Below, one piece after another: positions 61,452 through 64,000 of a DNA stretch of 64,000 bases. Under the pieces are notes generated by a model. That model ran no database searches and was not told the origin of the DNA. It saw only the letters and a program-made list of their open reading frames with translations. Position 1 is the stretch's first letter. Every line of letters begins with the position of its first letter. Made by a program: the position numbers and the translations under genes. The stretch is from Verrucomicrobiaceae bacterium (lineage in GTDB: Bacteria; Verrucomicrobiota; Verrucomicrobiia; Verrucomicrobiales; Verrucomicrobiaceae): contig JAEUHK010000112.1 in the NCBI GenBank assembly GCA_016795465.1, forward strand, positions 1 to 64,000, given 5' to 3'.

Positions 61452-62548
61452 GCAGGCTGAAGCATTGCCGCAGCAGGGGCGGCGGCATGGGAGGAGGCAC
61501 CGGTCAAGATTTCGAACCAGTCACGGCCTTCCGGCAGGATCGAATGCTGATCGAGCAGACACTGCCGCGAGGCCCCGAGAGCTTCGCGGAAGGCTGTCGA
61601 GGCTTTTTGAGCTTCGAGATCGCGAAGTGCGGCTGACCAAGCTTCGGGATCGAGCGAGTCGATGAGCGGCAGCGGATAGCGACAAGTCTCAAACAGTTCT
61701 GCAATGCCCATGCTGCGATTCGCGAGGATGGGAATTTCACACACGATGGCTTCCATCGCGGCGGTGAGACCAGCGGGTTCATCACAAGGCAAAATGGGCA
61801 GGAGCACCGCACGGCTTGATCTCAGAAGGCGGAGGTAATCAGGATGCGAAGTGTTCAAGGCGAGCTTGAAGAGCGGATTCGCGATTTGGGCCGCAAAACG
61901 TCGCTGCAAGGCATCTGCACGGCCCGCCCGGGTGACGGCGATGCCGCGTGCGAGCAAGCCATCGACCATCGCGTCATCGCGGCAGGCGTATCCAGCGAGC
62001 AGGCAGGCACCTTCCTGCGGCGAGGCGTCTGGTTTATACCATTCGGCATCGATCTTCCACGGACGATACACCATGCGACCTTCGCCGAGCAGGCTGGTGC
62101 CCATTTCCACTTGCTGACGCGTGATGCATTCGAGCTGAAAGGCCGGATCAGCCCGTTGCAGCATCGGCGCGAGGCGTCGCACCGCGCTGTCGTGAAAGCA
62201 ATAACGGCGGATCGTCTTGCCGCGTGCTTTGAAAAGACCCAAACGTGCCAGCATTAACAACACGGTGTAATGGATACCATCGTGACAATAGATGAAGCGA
62301 GCACCGCGAATGACGCGGCAATTTCGCGCCATGAACCGCAAAGCCGTGATGAGGCGGGACGCATTGCCGCGAGGACGCAGGTGGTAGTGCTTGGTGACCT
62401 CGTCATCGGATTCAAACCAGACATCCACCACGGCGCGGCCTTCGCGCGGCATCGGATGAATGTCGAGGTAACGCCGCGGACGATCGGTCCACGTGCGCAC
62501 ACCGAAAGGCGCGAGCACGACGAGCGGTGATGCGGGTTCAGCGGCCAT
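61448..62548 (-). CDS. GT-B glycosyltransferase (group 1-like)
   Basis: About 366 residues from ATG 62548 (an alternative start at 62581 would overlap the upstream gene more). N-terminal segment LVVLAPFGVRTWTDRPRRYLD, FIYCHDGIHYTVLLMLA in the middle, and a donor-site-like C-terminal part GLTAAMEAIVCEIPILANRS. The classical E-x7-E pattern is recognisable but divergent. It likely works with the GT4 enzyme encoded next and the polymerase/ligase upstream. Confidence 0.8.
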   Translation of the reverse strand: MAAEPASPLVVLAPFGVRTWTDRPRRYLDIHPMPREGRAVVDVWFESDDEVTKHYHLRPRGNASRLITALRFMARNCRVIRGARFIYCHDGIHYTVLLMLARLGLFKARGKTIRRYCFHDSAVRRLAPMLQRADPAFQLECITRQQVEMGTSLLGEGRMVYRPWKIDAEWYKPDASPQEGACLLAGYACRDDAMVDGLLARGIAVTRAGRADALQRRFAAQIANPLFKLALNTSHPDYLRLLRSSRAVLLPILPCDEPAGLTAAMEAIVCEIPILANRSMGIAELFETCRYPLPLIDSLDPEAWSAALRDLEAQKASTAFREALGASRQCLLDQHSILPEGRDWFEILTGASSHAAAPAAAMLQPA

Positions 62549-64000
62549 GAGAAACAGCACTGGTGGGATGGAAGCGACCACTTTTCCGGAACGGGAAGGC
62601 AGGCGCGGCGATGACGGGTGCGGGCTGCGGCGCTGGTTGCTGGCGCTTTTCGCTCACGGCGACGGATTGACGTCGCTCATGATCGGCGATGCAGGCATTC
62701 AAGGCCCCGGCGATGAACCAGAAGAAGAAATTCACCGGGAAGGTCGAGGTCACCGTGCCTGCGAACATGTTGTGCACGAGCAGGCCGAACTCGATGCCGA
62801 CCATCCAGATGGCGATGGCGAAGTTCGGGGTGCCTTTGAGCCGCAACAGGCTGCTGTGGAAGCTTTTCAACGCGAATCCCGCGATGATGCCGAGCACGAG
62901 CGTGGGCAGCCAGCCATTCTCGAGCAGCATGTTCGAGATGAGATCATGGCTGGAGACGACGCCGGCCTGGTTCATGTCCGCCGCGGCCTGCGAACCATGG
63001 CCGAAGGTGGTCCACATGAGCGGATTGTGCGCGATGTCGTGCATGCCATCGAGTCGGTCGCAGATGGTCCAGAAGCGGGCGAACTGCTCTCCCAGCGCCG
63101 TGCCGCCAAACACATCGAGCGCGGCGAGCGTGAGCTTGGTGACCCACTGGCTGATCTCCTGTGCAAAGATGCACGCGAGGGCGAAGAGGCTGAGCATGCC
63201 GCCGTAAAGCGCCGCGGTGCCCTTGCTGGAGCGCAGCACCGGGATGAGCAGCAACGGCAGGAGCCAGTTGATGTTCGCGATGCGTGCCATGCTGGCCACG
63301 CAGCCGGCGATGAAGATTAGCGCGAGGCCAAAGCTGAAGCCGCCCCATTCCCGTCCGCCATGATCGCGATGGTAACGGCGCACCACCATGGCCAGACAGG
63401 CGCAGATGGCACAGGCCGTGCCAAAGGGCGAACTGTCCACGAGCGTGGAGAAGGGCCGCGGGCGCACGTCTTCGAGATGCTTTGAGAGAATAGTGAGACC
63501 ACTGCGGAGATACTCGATCTCGAAATCACTGAGGCCGAAGAACTGCTGCTTCAGGCCGTAGAGCGAGACGGGCACGAAAATGATGAGCGCGAATTTGAGG
63601 AAGCGGATGATCTCCGCCGGCTTTGGCAGCACGCAGGGCACGACGAAGAGCAGGAACATGTAGGCCGCGCCATCCGCGAGCTGGTTCGCAGCGGTGTTCA
63701 GCCCGCCGGCACGCGTGGCGGAGACGGCGCTCACACCGAAGCCGAGGAGGCAGAGCAGCAGCGTTTTTAGTTTTCGCTTCTCCATCGCCGTGCCGTCGTA
63801 AATGCTGCGTGACACGGCGCCGATGCAGATGCCCGCGAGCGTCAATGGCGCGAGGCCGCGCGCCCAGATGACGTCATTCATCGTGACGTGACCGTCGAGG
63901 ATCATGAGGCGCTTCAAGAGGTCGCTGTAAGCGGCGTAGAGCACCATGAGGTAGAGCGTCAGGCGCGGCTGGAAGATGCCGAGGATGAAGGAGCCGATGC
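62538..64000 (-). CDS. O-antigen ligase/polymerase-like membrane protein (5' end beyond window)
   Basis: The minus strand is open from the stop at 62538 to the window end, at least 487 codons, with an internal Met at 63947. At least ten hydrophobic helices are visible, with a large loop (YHRDHGGREWGG upstream, NPLMWTTFGHGSQAAADMNQAGVVSSHD) resembling the periplasmic loop of Wzy/WaaL proteins, including H and R residues. It would polymerise or attach the repeat unit in the periplasm. The N-terminus is missing. Confidence 0.85.
   Translation of the reverse strand, partial: IGSFILGIFQPRLTLYLMVLYAAYSDLLKRLMILDGHVTMNDVIWARGLAPLTLAGICIGAVSRSIYDGTAMEKRKLKTLLLCLLGFGVSAVSATRAGGLNTAANQLADGAAYMFLLFVVPCVLPKPAEIIRFLKFALIIFVPVSLYGLKQQFFGLSDFEIEYLRSGLTILSKHLEDVRPRPFSTLVDSSPFGTACAICACLAMVVRRYHRDHGGREWGGFSFGLALIFIAGCVASMARIANINWLLPLLLIPVLRSSKGTAALYGGMLSLFALACIFAQEISQWVTKLTLAALDVFGGTALGEQFARFWTICDRLDGMHDIAHNPLMWTTFGHGSQAAADMNQAGVVSSHDLISNMLLENGWLPTLVLGIIAGFALKSFHSSLLRLKGTPNFAIAIWMVGIEFGLLVHNMFAGTVTSTFPVNFFFWFIAGALNACIADHERRQSVAVSEKRQQPAPQPAPVIAAPAFPFRKSGRFHPTSAVSHGR

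Noticed and set aside
1..64000. CRISPR arrays, tRNA or rRNA genes, integrases
   Set aside because: No regular direct repeats with unique spacers, no cloverleaf with conserved loops and no recombinase signature were seen. The cloverleaf-like elements C and F lack tRNA consensus bases.
1..64000. PEP-CTERM substrates for the exosortase
   Set aside because: None of the secreted proteins in the window ends in a Pro-Glu-Pro motif, hydrophobic helix and basic tail.

Overview
The window reads as chromosomal DNA of a high-GC member of the Verrucomicrobiota (Verrucomicrobiales; Prosthecobacter or Verrucomicrobium-like). The grounds are gene content: the DUF1592 (planctomycete cytochrome C) / DUF1552 pair, a DUF1501 protein, 3-keto-disaccharide hydrolase (DUF1080) domains, zinc-ribbon Ser/Thr kinases paired with an ECF sigma factor, TPR-ExbD-ExbB, and an exosortase/EpsI polysaccharide locus. 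No rRNA, tRNA, CRISPR array, phage or transposase was seen. Genus-level placement is inference.

Layout. 1-8.8 kb: DUF1552 (cut by the window edge) and DUF1592 proteins separated by an opposite-strand two-gene insert with a retropepsin-like protein, then a minus-strand secreted catabolic block (sialidase, esterase-DUF1080 fusion, Tat-type small protein, FAD oxidoreductase, a frameshifted lectin-like gene). 8.9-13.3 kb: ECF sigma factor, a Ser/Thr kinase fused to an M23 peptidase, a SecD-like tail left behind an in-frame stop, and an SHD1 esterase. 13.3-30 kb: secreted hydrolases, an acetyltransferase, a phosphoesterase, a sugar isomerase, the TPR-ExbD-ExbB group, DUF1501, a thiol-disulfide protein, an SGNH hydrolase and an MFS transporter. 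30.2-31.9 kb: an AT-richer island with a truncated acetyltransferase and two unknown genes. 31.9-48.3 kb: sialate O-acetylesterase plus housekeeping genes (fhs, ligase-associated exonuclease/ATP ligase fusion, glcD, DksA-like, L33, S18, folE2, threonylcarbamoyl-AMP synthase, rRNA methyltransferase) and a tandem aspartic-protease lipoprotein. 48.3-64 kb: a polysaccharide/exosortase region, largely minus strand, with many ATGA stop/start overlaps; larE and larB sit inside this chain.

The strongest unexplained signal is repeat structure. Six elements share one design: a long inverted repeat whose two arms each contain their own palindrome, so the DNA or RNA can fold as one long hairpin or as several small ones (5000-5060, 10323-10367, 15774-15864, 30003-30065, 46434-46498, 51129-51201). 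Two lie in frame inside genes (a kinase activation loop and an interdomain linker) and one supplies the last codons and stop of a gene. Separately, six short arrays of degenerate 7-bp units occur (9609-9636, 18817-18851, 33768-33802, 35550-35639, 39946-39973, 45288-45350); they lie on or beside stop codons, in an interdomain linker, or in a signal peptide. Both classes look like mobile or expanding DNA tolerated only where proteins and transcripts can absorb it.

How the genes may work together: the secreted sialidase, acetylesterase, DUF1080, DUF4091-like and SGNH proteins fit degradation of acetylated, sialylated or plant/algal glycans, with import by the MFS carrier and energised outer-membrane functions through ExbB/ExbD. 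The right-hand region would build, modify and export a surface polysaccharide and anchor proteins through exosortase; why nickel-pincer-cofactor genes are co-transcribed with it is open.
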